A DNA stretch of 64,000 nt from contig JAUTCQ010000003.1 in assembly GCA_030673845.1 (NCBI GenBank), positions 186,001-250,000 of the forward strand, in the 5' to 3' direction. Positions 15,108 to 24,450 of this stretch are shown piece by piece (within the stretch, counting starts at the first letter, position 1; the number at the start of each line of letters is the position of its first letter). The DNA comes from Verrucomicrobiota bacterium JB022. GTDB taxonomy: Bacteria > Verrucomicrobiota > Verrucomicrobiia > Opitutales > Oceanipulchritudinaceae. The notes beneath the pieces were generated by a model. It was given only the letters and a program-made list of their open reading frames with translations. It ran no database searches and was not told the DNA's origin. The position numbers were made by a program, and so were the translations under genes.

Positions 15108-16634
15108 CGGATCGCCAGGGCGGTAGAGCAGCTGGATGCGAATACCCTGCCCTGTGATTCGCAAGCGCCAGAAGAGCCGATCCGGGAAGGCCCGGATCAG
15201 TTCCACATTTCGTGCCCCCAGGTCGTGGGCTCGCAGAACGGTCGCATTTTGCCAGTCCGCCTCGTTGTATATCAGAGGCAGGTGGGTAAAAGAAGGGTGT
15301 TCGATGCTGATCAGTGCTACGCTCTTTTGGCCCACATCCTCCATTTGATCAAGAGCTTCGTAGAATGCTGAGACTATGGGGGAGTCAAACTTGTACCACT
15401 GCCATCGCTGAGGTAGCTTTACACAGACGAGGGCTACTGCAATTGCCCCCACGCCCCACCAGGCTAGCCTAAGGCGCTTCGTTGAAAGGCGCTGTAACGC
15501 GATAGCATGGCCGCTGACAATGGCCACGATCCCCATGCCCGCAATCGGACCGTAATAATGGGGATAATTGTAAAATGACAACAGGCTTGCGCCCAAAACG
15601 ATCAGCGCCGTCACGGCAGCAAGCCTCGCCTGCTTGTGCAAGAGGGCTAGCAGCAGGTATGGAATCATGCTCCAAGCAAAGAGCTTTATGAAGGTGGAGA
15701 CTGCGGTGGGAAGGCCCCGTGACATGAAGGTGAAATTCTTAACCATCGGGTAGATCTGATCGTTGTAGAAAAGATCTAGAATCGGCTGAGTATAATTTCT
15801 CGATTCTGCGATGGGCTGAAACCAGAAGAGAGGCGTGAAGGAATAACGCTCTTCATAAAGTATGTATGGACTCTGAAGCGGATTGCCGGTTACAGCACTA
15901 TTCAGTACCAGTTGAAATACAACCGTTGCCGCGAAGAGGACCCCAGCTGGCATCAACGGCTTCCAGAAATGCCAACGGTGGTGCGCGACCAGATTTATCA
16001 TCAACCACGTCGCGATTGGCAAACAGGCAACGGCTCCTTCAAACGGGCGCCCCAGCAAAAGATGGCTGACTCCTGCGCCCATCAAAAGGGAATCTCTCCA
16101 AGATCCACCTCTACAGGTTCTCCAAGCTCCACCTATGGTCAGGGCACCACCAATCGCGGCTACATTGCCGCCCCAATAGGAGTAGTTCCAATAGAAGACG
16201 CTCCCGAACAGCAGTATTGTTAGTAAACCTCCAATGAACGCGTGCGTTGGGGTGACAATTGCGCGTGCTGCATAGTAGACAGATAGGACAAGAAGGAGCG
16301 ATGAGAGCCAAATTCCTACAATTGGATGGGAAAGTAACTCTCCTACCGCCAGGTAAAGAGCTTGGCCTGGCGGGTACTTCGCCTGATAGCTGGGCTCAAC
16401 CAATACGTGCAGGGTTTCAAAGAACTCGGCGGGCTGGGGGGACGAGTTGGTCAATCTGCCACTCGCAAAAGTCTCTGCCGCCAAGAGATTTGCCGCCTCA
16501 TCGTGAATACGAATCTGAGGTGCGCCGTGAATGATGAAGGGCAGTATGGAAGTCGCCAGTGACAGGATCATCAGCAACAGGACGGCATGCTTGTCCTCAA
16601 ACGGTGAGAGCTGTCTCTTAAATCGCCTTTCCAT
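15009..16634 (-). CDS. Polytopic GT-C-like glycosyltransferase
   Basis: 541 residues from the ATG giving MERRFKRQLSPFEDKHAV; a GTG three codons earlier is possible. About ten to twelve membrane segments are spread over the first 430 residues, and a soluble tail follows. The first periplasmic loop has IRIHDEAANLLAAETF, the acidic motif typical of GT39/GT83-type lipid-linked sugar transferases. It would use a lipid-linked sugar, perhaps made by the facing GT2 enzyme. Base composition is lower in GC than the surroundings. It shares its 3' end (99 bases) antiparallel with the GT2 gene. Confidence 0.7.
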   Translation of the reverse strand: MERRFKRQLSPFEDKHAVLLLMILSLATSILPFIIHGAPQIRIHDEAANLLAAETFASGRLTNSSPQPAEFFETLHVLVEPSYQAKYPPGQALYLAVGELLSHPIVGIWLSSLLLVLSVYYAARAIVTPTHAFIGGLLTILLFGSVFYWNYSYWGGNVAAIGGALTIGGAWRTCRGGSWRDSLLMGAGVSHLLLGRPFEGAVACLPIATWLMINLVAHHRWHFWKPLMPAGVLFAATVVFQLVLNSAVTGNPLQSPYILYEERYSFTPLFWFQPIAESRNYTQPILDLFYNDQIYPMVKNFTFMSRGLPTAVSTFIKLFAWSMIPYLLLALLHKQARLAAVTALIVLGASLLSFYNYPHYYGPIAGMGIVAIVSGHAIALQRLSTKRLRLAWWGVGAIAVALVCVKLPQRWQWYKFDSPIVSAFYEALDQMEDVGQKSVALISIEHPSFTHLPLIYNEADWQNATVLRAHDLGARNVELIRAFPDRLFWRLRITGQGIRIQLLYRPGDPLPAANAEQTDGKGEEKRLPAGGNEEGAGDNQP

Positions 16635-16663
16635 CGATAGCACTTGCTTGGGTCATTATTCTA

Positions 16664-17347
16664 TTACTTGCGTCGGGCGAGGAGGAATAGTTTCCCCATC
16701 TCCTCCTGAAGTATCTCTGGATGGAAGCGGTCCTTGATCAGCGCGAGGCTCTCTTCACGACGTCCCAGCCAGTTGAAATAGGTGGTGGCCTCTTGATCTG
16801 TCATCGTTTGAAATGCATCGAGTTTTCCCCACATTTTCCTAGTCCACGAACAACTACTCAGACCATGCACGAAAAACAAAAAAGGGGTCATCCATGGCTC
16901 AACCAGGCATAGGCGACCCGTTTCCGGCTTGAGGATGCGCACGACTTCGTCAAGCGTTTGCTCCAGATCTCCCGGCAGAGCCGGAAGGTGGTGGACCCCG
17001 CCCTGGATCACTATAAGGTCAAATTGGCCATTTTTGAAGCGTGTGTTCCGGCAGTCCGCGACGTAAAGGTTACAGTCGACGGTGGCTTGCTTCAACAACG
17101 CTGGGGAAAGGTCGGCACCGCAGATATTCGTAAAACCTAGTTCCTGAAGCGCAAGCAATCCGTTGCCCCGACCACAGAACAGTTCTGCGATCGCGATTCC
17201 TCGAGGCATTCCGGTGATTCCCAGACGCTTAAGCCTCTTTTTGAACTTGGTTCGTTCCTGTTCAGGCGTTTCGAAACGGCTGTAGGCGTCCTCCCAGACA
17301 GGATTCTCGCACAACGCTCCCTCGTGCCAATAAGTTAAGTTTCCCAT
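16664..17347 (-). CDS. Class I SAM-dependent methyltransferase
   Basis: 227 residues from the ATG at 17347 (a TTG at 17365 is an alternative). The Rossmann motif I is IAELFCGRGNGLLALQELG, motif II ICGADLSPALLKQA, and the later FDLIVIQGGVHHLPAL and DEVVRILKPETGRLCLVEPW follow the UbiE/Methyltransf_11 order. The substrate is unknown. It lies 29 bases upstream of the GT-C gene on the same strand and in the same lower-GC patch, which suggests a role in modifying a lipid or glycan and possible acquisition by transfer. Confidence 0.82.
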   Translation of the reverse strand: MGNLTYWHEGALCENPVWEDAYSRFETPEQERTKFKKRLKRLGITGMPRGIAIAELFCGRGNGLLALQELGFTNICGADLSPALLKQATVDCNLYVADCRNTRFKNGQFDLIVIQGGVHHLPALPGDLEQTLDEVVRILKPETGRLCLVEPWMTPFLFFVHGLSSCSWTRKMWGKLDAFQTMTDQEATTYFNWLGRREESLALIKDRFHPEILQEEMGKLFLLARRK

Positions 17348-17532
17348 TATTGATACAGGTTCCAATCAGACGACAACGACTCGTTTACGCTGCCGCCCCG
17401 GCGGGCATAGCACAAGACATTTAACCGCGAGCGACCGTGCTCGATACGCTCATCGCTACCTTGGTAGCCATCAGCATGAAGCCGACCAGTGCACCCGGTC
17501 GGCTTCGTTATTCATGCTAAGGTATAACAGAG

Positions 17533-17564
17533 AAAAAAGAGCACCCCGGCCCCTTTAGGCCGGG
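17533..17564 (-). terminator. Rho-independent terminator of the LysR gene
   Basis: On the minus strand CCCGGCC-loop-GGCCGGG overlaps the LysR stop codon and is followed at 17538-17533 by six T residues. A second stem (GAAGCCGACC / GGTCGGCTTC, about 17478-17507) lies just beyond it without a T run on this strand. Confidence 0.7.
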
Positions 17565-18499
17565 ATCTCCTGGAATCGTGCGATTTCGGTGGTCATGGGG
17601 CCGGCGGTGAGGGACAAGGGCTTGTCCCAGGCGCGGCTGGCGGCCTTGAGGAAGGCGTTGATCGCGGGCTCGTCGCAGCGGCTGCGCAGGGCGCCGATGC
17701 AGAGCGGCATCGAGAAGCTGAAATGCGGCCACACAAACAGCTTGTCGCGCAGGTGCGAGCGTTCCACTACCTGCCGGGGCACGAGGCTGAGGGCCATCTG
17801 CGAGGCGATGAAGAAGCTGACGGTCACGTCGTTGTCGTCGAGTTCGTAACGGCGCTGCAGCTTGAGCTTCTTCACTTCGGTGATGTGCTCCATCAGCCGG
17901 TAATATGAGCAGTTGGGGGAGGTGAAGACCCATGGGTAGCGGCTCAACACTTCCCAGTCGGGCCGGGCCAATTCCTCTTCCCAGGCGCGGGGGCCCACGA
18001 CACAGATCTCTAGATCCGTCACGTGGGCGCTGGCGACTTCCGGGTGCTCGCAGGGGCCTTCGTAGAAGACGACGTCGAGCTCGCGGGCGAGGAGGCGGTC
18101 GAGCATGATGCCGCTGCTGCCATACTTCACCTGGAAGCCCAGCTTCGGGTAGGCATCGGACAGGACTCGGACGATCTGGTCGGCCCGGACGATTTCGGCT
18201 TCGTTGTTGATGCCCACGTGCAGGCGCCCGCTCAACTCGCCTTTCAGCGAGCCGGCTTTTACCTGCAAATCGAGGCAGGCCTTGAGGATGCGGTCGGCCT
18301 GGTCCCAGATCTCATGACCTGCAGGGGTCAGCGCCATGCCGCGTGGGCTGCGGATAAACAGCTTGAGGCCCAGCTCTTCTTCGAGCGTCTTGATGTGGCT
18401 GCTGACGGCGGGCTGGCTCATGGAAAGACGCTCGGCCGCCCGCGTGAGATTTTCTTCTTCCGCGACGGTAACAAACGTTTTCAGGTGGTAGAGTTCCAT
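17555..18499 (-). CDS. LysR family transcriptional regulator
   Basis: 314 residues. The N-terminal winged HTH is canonical (MELYHLKTFVTVAEEENLTR, then AAERLSMSQPAVSSHIKTLE, and LFIRSPRGMALTPAG), followed by a periplasmic-binding-type effector domain. It should be a DNA-binding activator or repressor responding to a small molecule. The neighbouring upstream gene is a small unknown protein whose stop lies 19 bases inside the LysR start, so the two are cotranscribed. No divergently transcribed target gene is present, so its regulon cannot be read from context. Confidence 0.92.
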   Translation of the reverse strand: MELYHLKTFVTVAEEENLTRAAERLSMSQPAVSSHIKTLEEELGLKLFIRSPRGMALTPAGHEIWDQADRILKACLDLQVKAGSLKGELSGRLHVGINNEAEIVRADQIVRVLSDAYPKLGFQVKYGSSGIMLDRLLARELDVVFYEGPCEHPEVASAHVTDLEICVVGPRAWEEELARPDWEVLSRYPWVFTSPNCSYYRLMEHITEVKKLKLQRRYELDDNDVTVSFFIASQMALSLVPRQVVERSHLRDKLFVWPHFSFSMPLCIGALRSRCDEPAINAFLKAASRAWDKPLSLTAGPMTTEIARFQEIPA

Positions 18500-18759
18500 G
18501 AGTCGCCTCCTCTCGGCCGCTGATAGGTGCTAGTGCAGATGATTTTGCCGTTGATGTAGAGGCGAGGCGAGGGCTTTTTGCCCTTTTCTGTCTCGATCCT
18601 CCCACCGTTCCATACGCGCATGACGACTCGGGCCGGTGCATGATTCAGTTTCAGGACCATGGCGGTGCGCAGCCACGAGAGCCAAGCCTTTACAGGGTTG
18701 TGCTCATGAGTGGCGGCGGGTGCGGCGAACGGGATCGTCGTAGCTTTGAGCGTCTTCAT
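18481..18759 (-). CDS. Small hypothetical protein upstream of the LysR gene
   Basis: 92 residues from the ATG giving MKTLKATTIPFAAPAATHEH; the open frame extends to 18831 but without a better start. It is basic, with SWLRTAMVLKLNHAPARVVM and RLYINGKIICTSTYQ, and no known domain. Its 3' end overlaps the LysR gene by 19 bases. It may be a small translated leader or an independent protein; the evidence for expression is only the overlap and the open frame. Confidence 0.45.
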   Translation of the reverse strand: MKTLKATTIPFAAPAATHEHNPVKAWLSWLRTAMVLKLNHAPARVVMRVWNGGRIETEKGKKPSPRLYINGKIICTSTYQRPRGGDSWNSTT

Positions 18760-19106
18760 GATGGGAGGTCGTTCAGTATTCGGTAAGCAGGCGGCGCCGT
18801 GAGAATAAACGAAACCGGCGCTGCTGGGCACCCGAATTGTGCTCCAGCGTAACAGATCATAGCAGAACAGGGCGCGTTCGGATATTTTGAGTTCCTGATG
18901 CAGCCCTCAGGAATTCTGATGGTACAGGGGTGCCCCTTTATCCTGGACGCGATGAATTGCGGTGCTCCGCGCCGATCTGGTTTTGGAACCGGTGATGATG
19001 ACGGTCCAAGATCTCGGGCGAAGCCGACACGCTTGAGAAATGAAATCGGTGCAGAGCACCGCAGTCCCAGAGCGTCTTCAGTCCATCGAAAGCCTGTCCG
19101 GCTCCT
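18760..19106. repeat. Intergenic region with an imperfect inverted repeat
   Basis: The arms GCGGTGCTC (18959-18967) and GAGCACCGC (19054-19062) extend to about 22 bases with a few mismatches (left ATTGCGGTGCTCCGCGCCGA, right reverse complement ACTGCGGTGCTCTGCACCGA). The left arm is followed by ATCTGGTTTTGGAACC, which also occurs with one extra T near 33129, beside the CRISPR array. No gene is supported here. Confidence 0.6.
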
Positions 19107-19880
19107 CTATTTGCGCTTGGCGGCTCTCCGGGCGGCTTCTTTGGCCTGTTGCTCTGCGGCCTTCTCGCGGTGGTGGGAGGCGAGCATGTTTTCGAACGAC
19201 AGGCCCGTCAGGCTCTCCAGTCGCTTGACGAGGTAGATGAGGATGCCGACGGTGATGATGAGGTTGGGTACAGCGATGATGGCGTAGCTCCAGCCCGTCA
19301 TGGCGCCAACTTCGGCGTTGTATTGGGCGAGGTCGACGCTGGGCTCGGTCTTGATGAAGTAGCTGGCTACGAGGAAGTTGAGCAGGGCGCTGAAGAAAAA
19401 GCTGAGGCCGAGCAGGATCGTCGTGCGGCGCAGCAGGGCGTCGAAGTGCGGGGTGTTGTTGCGCTCGGCGAGGCGGGTCTTGATCGCCTCCACGTCAAAG
19501 AGCTCCGGCGTGTAGAGGATCTTGCGGATCAGCGGGAAAGGCGTAAAGAGGCTGCCGATCACCACCAGACCGATGATGGCGGGGATGGCCGTCTCCTTCA
19601 GGATAAACCAGTCGCGCGAGAGCTGCAGCAGGCCGATACCGCCGGTCAGCAGAATGCTGATAAAGCCGAGGATGCTGATGAAGTTGTACTTCTTGCGTTT
19701 GTTGAGATCGTAAAAGAAGTAGACGACAGGGAAGGCGAGGGCGATGAGCAACACCGTTACGGGGTTATCGATCCAGCGGTCGCCTTGGCCGAGGATGATG
19801 ACCGGCAGGGCGATGTTGAGCAGGAGGTTCATGAACGGATCTTCCTGCTGCCGCGGCGAGGTGGTGTTTTCGCTTCCCAT
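19107..19880 (-). CDS. VC0807-type inner-membrane protein of unknown function
   Basis: 257 residues from the ATG giving MGSENTTSPRQQEDPF. Five to six membrane segments are visible (about 18-36, 42-58, 68-88, 96-118, 165-190, 205-230), with a positively charged C-terminal tail (SHHREKAAEQQAKEAARRAA). The pattern ALAFPVVYFFYDLNKRKKYN followed by GFISILLTGGIGLLQL matches the VC0807 family of bacterial septation-like membrane proteins, whose function is unknown. It is divergent from the coaB gene, with only 28 bases between the starts. Confidence 0.75.
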   Translation of the reverse strand: MGSENTTSPRQQEDPFMNLLLNIALPVIILGQGDRWIDNPVTVLLIALAFPVVYFFYDLNKRKKYNFISILGFISILLTGGIGLLQLSRDWFILKETAIPAIIGLVVIGSLFTPFPLIRKILYTPELFDVEAIKTRLAERNNTPHFDALLRRTTILLGLSFFFSALLNFLVASYFIKTEPSVDLAQYNAEVGAMTGWSYAIIAVPNLIITVGILIYLVKRLESLTGLSFENMLASHHREKAAEQQAKEAARRAAKRK

Positions 19881-19908
19881 GTAGGCGGCTATGCTTAATT
19901 TACCGGCC

Positions 19909-20562
19909 ATGAACGCAAGCCCGATCCGCTGCCTTGTTTCCGCAGGGCCCACCCGGGAGTATTTCGACCCCGTCCGCTTCTTGAGCAACCCCTCGAGCGG
20001 CAAGATGGGCTATGCCATCGCCCGCGCGGCTCAGGAGGCCGGCTGGCAGACCGAGCTGGTCAGCGGCCCGGTGGCGCTGGAGGCCCCGGAGGGCGTGGCG
20101 GTGACGCGGGTGGAAACGGGGCAGCAGATGTTTGACGCACTGGCCCCGCGCTTCGAGCACTGCGACGTGTTGATCATGACGGCGGCGATCATGGACTACC
20201 GCCCGGCGGAAAAGGCCACCCAAAAGGTGAAGAAAGACCAGCTCGACTTCACGGTGCGTATGGAGCCGGTCGTCGACGTGCTCAAGACGCTGGCCGCGCG
20301 CCGTCGCCCCGGCCAATACATCGTGGGCTTTGCCGCCGAGACGAACGACCTCGAAACGTATGCGCGTGGCAAGCTGCTGAAGAAGAACTGCGACCTGATC
20401 GTGGGCAACTACATCGGACGCCCCGACACGGGCTTCCAGGGCGACGAGAACACCGTTTTTCTCTTCGCGCCCGAACAGCGAGTCCGGCAGGTGGGCCCTG
20501 CGAGCAAGCTCGAAATCGCCCGCGAGCTGGTGCGTCTGGTGGGTGAGGCGAGGGTGGTATAA
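19909..20562 (+). CDS. coaB: Phosphopantothenoylcysteine synthetase (CoaB domain), stand-alone
   Basis: 217 residues from the ATG at 19909. The protein has the CoaB opening CLVSAGPTREYFDPVRFLSN and PSSGKMGYAIARAA, then AAIMDYRPAEKATQKVKKDQ with the lysines that contact the substrate, and VGFAAETNDLETYARGKLL. It couples 4'-phosphopantothenate to cysteine in coenzyme A synthesis. Most bacteria have CoaB fused to the decarboxylase CoaC; here only the synthetase half is present, so CoaC must be elsewhere. The N-terminus is complete, so it does not look truncated. Confidence 0.9.
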   Translation: MNASPIRCLVSAGPTREYFDPVRFLSNPSSGKMGYAIARAAQEAGWQTELVSGPVALEAPEGVAVTRVETGQQMFDALAPRFEHCDVLIMTAAIMDYRPAEKATQKVKKDQLDFTVRMEPVVDVLKTLAARRRPGQYIVGFAAETNDLETYARGKLLKKNCDLIVGNYIGRPDTGFQGDENTVFLFAPEQRVRQVGPASKLEIARELVRLVGEARVV

Positions 20563-20627
20563 GGAATGCTTGCCGCAAAATCAGGCTTGGCGTCGGCTTG
20601 ATAAGGGATAGGCTTCAGGCCTCTCTT

Positions 20628-21275
20628 ATGGTCGACGCCTTTGTTTCTTTCGTTCTTGGCTTGGCGCTGCTGGGGTTCAGCTTCCGCAAATCACCGCAAC
20701 TGCAGACGGGGGCTCAGCGAAGGTTGATCCTGCTGCGCGTGGGCGCGGCGTTGGTGATTTTGTTTGCGGTCGTGCGCCTTGCCACCGCCGGAGCCGCGCC
20801 CGAGGCAACGACCGGGGGCACTTCGTGGCAGCGTTTCGAGCTGCCGAGCGGCAAGGCATCGGCGTCGTTTCCGGCCCAGCCCAAGCCGATCTCTTTCAAG
20901 ACCTGGGGCGAGGAAAACGTCGGCTTTGTGTTGGAACTGCCGGGAGAAGTGAGCCTGCGCCTCGGTGAAGCCCCCGTGCGCCCTCATGCGGTCCGCGAGA
21001 CGAAGGTGGCGCAGCTCCGGCTCTTCTTGGAGGAAATGGGCGAGCTGCAGCACTTTGAAGACGATGGCACATTTGTCTTCTGTCGAGTCAAGGTCGGCCC
21101 CGACGCGGGTACCTATTACATCATGGAAGCCCAGATCTACCCGGGCGACCAGATGCGCCGCATCATCGCCGTCTACCCGGAAGGTTACGCGGGCGACATG
21201 CTCCCCATCCGCCGCTTCCTCAACTCCGGCCGGTTTGCGCTCTCGGGAGAGTCGGAGGGGATGGAGCAGCCTTGA
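20628..21275 (+). CDS. Hypothetical protein with N-terminal membrane segments
   Basis: 215 residues from the ATG giving MVDAFVSFVLGLALLGFSF. Two hydrophobic helices (about 3-20 and 33-52) anchor a soluble C-terminal domain that opens WQRFELPSGKASASFPAQPK and contains VKVGPDAGTYYIMEAQIY. The soluble part resembles small periplasmic domains that start with a hydrophobic core and a repeated FPAQPKP motif. No catalytic motif is visible and I do not recognise the family. Confidence 0.6.
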   Translation: MVDAFVSFVLGLALLGFSFRKSPQLQTGAQRRLILLRVGAALVILFAVVRLATAGAAPEATTGGTSWQRFELPSGKASASFPAQPKPISFKTWGEENVGFVLELPGEVSLRLGEAPVRPHAVRETKVAQLRLFLEEMGELQHFEDDGTFVFCRVKVGPDAGTYYIMEAQIYPGDQMRRIIAVYPEGYAGDMLPIRRFLNSGRFALSGESEGMEQP

Positions 21276-21306
21276 AATCCGGGCCCGGTTGTATTAGCTT
21301 CTTCTC

Positions 21307-21612
21307 ATGCAGATCGAGGAGTTAAAGCGCAAGGTGCAGCCTCTTTGCGAACGGCAGAAAGTCCGCCGCCTTGATCTGTTTGGCTCGCGGGCGCGCGCAG
21401 ATGGGTCGGAAGCAAGCGATTTCGATTTTGTCGCCGAGTTTGAGGCGGTAGATCCAGAGAAGCTAGGTCGCTACTATTTCAATCTCTTGCACGAGTTGGA
21501 AGATACCCTGCACAAGCCCGTCGACCTACTGACATATGATGCTGTGGCCAAGCCGCGCTTGCGTCGGAATATCGAAGCCGATCGTGTGAATCTATATGCG
21601 CGCACAGATTAA
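21307..21612 (+). CDS. MntA-type nucleotidyltransferase (minimal NTase antitoxin)
   Basis: 101 residues with the active-site signature GS-x10-DxD complete (FGSRARADGSEASDFDF). MntA proteins are antitoxins that block HepT by adding AMP to a tyrosine near its active site. The next gene overlaps it by 17 bases and is a HepT homologue, so this is a MNT/HepT toxin-antitoxin pair. All catalytic residues are present, so the antitoxin looks functional. Confidence 0.9.
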   Translation: MQIEELKRKVQPLCERQKVRRLDLFGSRARADGSEASDFDFVAEFEAVDPEKLGRYYFNLLHELEDTLHKPVDLLTYDAVAKPRLRRNIEADRVNLYARTD

Positions 21613-21931
21613 GGATTTGATCGATGATGTGCTGGAGGCACACGAGCGCATCTCTAGCTTTGTCTCAGGGTATTCGTTTGCCGATTATGTGGCTGATGAA
21701 AAGACTCGCTTGGCGGTGGAGCGTTGTCTGGAGATCATGAGCGAGGCGCTTACGCGTATGGCACGCATAGATCCTGGGGTTGAAGTGGCGGTGAGGGATT
21801 ATCGCGATATGCGGTCGTTCCGTAATATTCTGGTCCACGATTATGGGCGAGTTGACGACCGAATCGTCTGGACGGTGTTGCATGACCACCTTCCTCGCCT
21901 TGTGGAAGACGTGAAAAGCCTGCGCTCTTAG
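21596..21931 (+). CDS. HepT-like ribonuclease toxin (DUF86)
   Basis: 111 residues, all helical, with the HEPN motif Rx4HxY intact in RNILVHDYGRVDD. HepT is a predicted RNase toxin kept inactive by its MntA partner through modification of the tyrosine in that motif. It overlaps the upstream MntA gene by 17 bases, as is usual for this pair. No mobile element borders the unit; a pair of inverted repeats follows 55 bases downstream. Confidence 0.9.
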   Translation: MRAQIKDLIDDVLEAHERISSFVSGYSFADYVADEKTRLAVERCLEIMSEALTRMARIDPGVEVAVRDYRDMRSFRNILVHDYGRVDDRIVWTVLHDHLPRLVEDVKSLRS

Positions 21932-22253
21932 CCTCGGCTTCTGAAAAAGAACCCGGTGTTTTTTTTTCGTGTGGAGACAGAATTCTAGCCGCAGATGAAA
22001 CGCAGATTTACGCGGATGAAAGAAGGCAGATAGAGATTCTTACATCCGGCATCCTGTCGTTCATGCGTTAGCCTGGGGCCGCGTCATTCTCCAATTCTCC
22101 TTATCCGCGTCAATCTGCGTTTCATCCGCGGCTAAAACACCGGATTGGGCGACAACCTGCCGCAGGCGCCTGGCCTTCGGCAGAGCCCGCCGTCACGTGT
22201 TCGTAACCCCGTTCTCGCTTGATAAAAGGGCGGACATTGCCGAACATACGCCC
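21932..22253. repeat. Intergenic region with a 33-bp inverted repeat
   Basis: The left arm (21986-22018) reads TAGCCGCAGATGAAACGCAG then ATTTACGCGGAT. The right arm (22102-22134) is its reverse complement with two mismatches (CCGCGG for CCGCAG, ATTGACG for ATTTACG). Repeats of this flavour (GCAGATGAAACGCAGATT) are, from memory, dispersed in many Verrucomicrobiota and Planctomycetota genomes. No transposase is present. No gene is seen between HepT and ppk. Confidence 0.75.
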
Positions 22254-24389
22254 ATGCCCGGACGTAACGGTAATAAAGGCAAGATCGCGTACTTCAACCG
22301 AGAATTGAGCTGGTTGGCGTTCAACCGCCGCGTGCTCGAACAGGCTGAAGACGAACGCTATCCCTTGGCCGAACGTGTCCGTTTCCTCACCTTCGTCGGC
22401 TCCAACCTCGACGAGTTTTTCGAGATCCGGGTCAGCGGTTTGATCCAACAAGTGGAGTCGGGCAGCACCAACACCGGGCTCGACGGACTGGGGCCCAAGG
22501 AGCAGCTGCGCCGCATCCGGCAGGTCGTCGCCGCACTGGTCAAGGACGCTTATGCGTGCTGGCAGGATCAACTGGTGCCCGCGCTGGCCAAGTCCAAGAT
22601 CGTCTTCAAGAGCCGCGACCAGCTGACCAAGCGCGAGGTCAACTGGCTGAAGGAATACTTCGAGACGGAAGTGCAGCCGGTGCTCACGCCGCTGGCGATC
22701 GACCCGACGCACCCCTTCCCGCAGTTTGGCAACAAGAGCCTCAACCTCCTCCTCTGGCTCGACGACCCCGATACGCCGCAGACGGAGCTGATGCTGGCCT
22801 TCATCCCCGTGCCGCGCATCCTGCCGCGCGTCGTGCGCATCCCCGGCACCTCCCGCACGCCGCCGACCTACATCTTTCTCAACGACGTGATCAAGCACTT
22901 CGCGCAGCAGCTCTTCCCGGGCTACAACCTGCGCGCGGCCCACGCCTTCCGCATCACGCGCAATTCCGACCTCTACATCGACGAGGAGGAAGTCGAAAAC
23001 CTCCTCCAATACATCGAGGAAGAGCTCTACAACCTGCGCAAGGGAGCGGCGGTACGTCTGGAGATCGAAGACGGCGTGGAAGACGAGCTGCTCCAGCAGT
23101 TGCTCGACGCGATCAAGCTGCCCAAGCAGTACGTCTACCGCATCCACGGGCCGATCAACCTCATGCGCCTCAGCACGCTGGTCGACCTGATCGAAGACAG
23201 CTCGCTCAAATTCAAGCCCTTCCACCCCTACACGCCGCCCAGCCTGCGCAACCCCAGCGGCATCTTCGACGCGATCCGCCAGAAAGACCAGATCCTGCAC
23301 CACCCTTACGACGCTTTCGACCCGGTGGTGGAGCTGGTGCGCCAGGCCTCGCGCGACCCCAAGGTGCTGGCGATCAAGATCACGCTTTACCGCACGTCCA
23401 GCGATTCGCCCATCGTCAAGGCCCTGATGGAGGCCGCCCGCAACAACAAGCAGGTGACGGTGCTGATCGAGCTGAAGGCCCGCTTCGACGAGGCCAACAA
23501 CATCACCTGGGCCAAGCAGATGGAAGAGGCTGGCGTGCACGTGGTCTACGGCTTCGTGGGCCTCAAGACGCACTGCAAGTGCATGCTCATCGTGCGCCGC
23601 GAAGAGAAGGGCCTGCGCCGCTACGCCCACCTCGGCACCGGCAATTACCACCCCAAGACGGCCAAGCTCTACACCGACGTCAGCTTTATGACCTGTCGCG
23701 AAGAGCTGACCGAGGAAGTGGCGGAAGTCTTCAACACCCTCACCGGCTTTGCCAAGAGCCCGCAGTTCCGCCACCTGCTCGTCGCGCCCTACAGCCTGCA
23801 CCGGCGCATGAACCAGCACATCCTGCAGGAGGCGCGCAACGCCAAGAAGGGCCTCAAGGCGCGCATCATCGTGAAGTGCAACAGCCTCATCAACGAGGAG
23901 ACCATCGCCAACCTCTACAAGGCCAGTCAGGCCGGCGTAAAGATCGACTGCGTGGTGCGGGGCATCTGCGGCCTCGTGCCCGGCGTCAAAGGCATGAGCG
24001 AAAACATCACTGTGCGCTCCATCCTCGGCCGCTTCCTCGAGCACAGCCGCATCTACTACTTCGAGAACGCCGAAGAGGGCCGCCCGCTCATCTTTGCCGG
24101 CAGTGCCGACTGGATGGACCGCAACTTCTACCGCCGCATCGAAGTCGTCTTCCCCATCGAAGACGACAACATCCGCCACTGCATCCTCGAAGGCATCCTT
24201 GAGCCCTCGCTACGCGACAACGCCTTCGCCAAGTTCCTCCAGCCCAACGGCGCCTACCTGCCCGACGAAAACAACAAGGCCCCCGACGCCTTCTCCAGCC
24301 AGCACTATTTCGTCGAAGACGCCGAACGCAAAGCCCGCGTCGTCGAAGTCGAAAAAGCTGAAGACGACGTGGAAGAGGGGGAGGAGTAG
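22254..24389 (+). CDS. ppk1: Polyphosphate kinase 1
   Basis: 711 residues from the ATG giving [20 protein letters not shown] (an upstream GTG at 22197 would add a non-conserved tail). The N-domain starts [18 protein letters not shown]. The phosphohistidine region is [20 protein letters not shown], and the second catalytic histidine is in [10 protein letters not shown]. It reversibly makes polyphosphate from ATP. The last 50 residues are an Asp/Glu-rich charged tail. No ppx or pho gene is adjacent. Confidence 0.96.
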   Translation: MPGRNGNKGKIAYFNRELSWLAFNRRVLEQAEDERYPLAERVRFLTFVGSNLDEFFEIRVSGLIQQVESGSTNTGLDGLGPKEQLRRIRQVVAALVKDAYACWQDQLVPALAKSKIVFKSRDQLTKREVNWLKEYFETEVQPVLTPLAIDPTHPFPQFGNKSLNLLLWLDDPDTPQTELMLAFIPVPRILPRVVRIPGTSRTPPTYIFLNDVIKHFAQQLFPGYNLRAAHAFRITRNSDLYIDEEEVENLLQYIEEELYNLRKGAAVRLEIEDGVEDELLQQLLDAIKLPKQYVYRIHGPINLMRLSTLVDLIEDSSLKFKPFHPYTPPSLRNPSGIFDAIRQKDQILHHPYDAFDPVVELVRQASRDPKVLAIKITLYRTSSDSPIVKALMEAARNNKQVTVLIELKARFDEANNITWAKQMEEAGVHVVYGFVGLKTHCKCMLIVRREEKGLRRYAHLGTGNYHPKTAKLYTDVSFMTCREELTEEVAEVFNTLTGFAKSPQFRHLLVAPYSLHRRMNQHILQEARNAKKGLKARIIVKCNSLINEETIANLYKASQAGVKIDCVVRGICGLVPGVKGMSENITVRSILGRFLEHSRIYYFENAEEGRPLIFAGSADWMDRNFYRRIEVVFPIEDDNIRHCILEGILEPSLRDNAFAKFLQPNGAYLPDENNKAPDAFSSQHYFVEDAERKARVVEVEKAEDDVEEGEE

Positions 24390-24450
24390 GGGTTATAGTT
24401 AGGTAAGGTTATGCTCGCAACCCCTGCTTTGCGTCGTTTACCTATCGGGC

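Noticed and set aside
22122-24179. 685-residue minus-strand frame over ppk1
   Set aside because: A high-GC shadow with Val/Asp/Glu-rich low-complexity sequence. The plus strand encodes full-length Ppk1.
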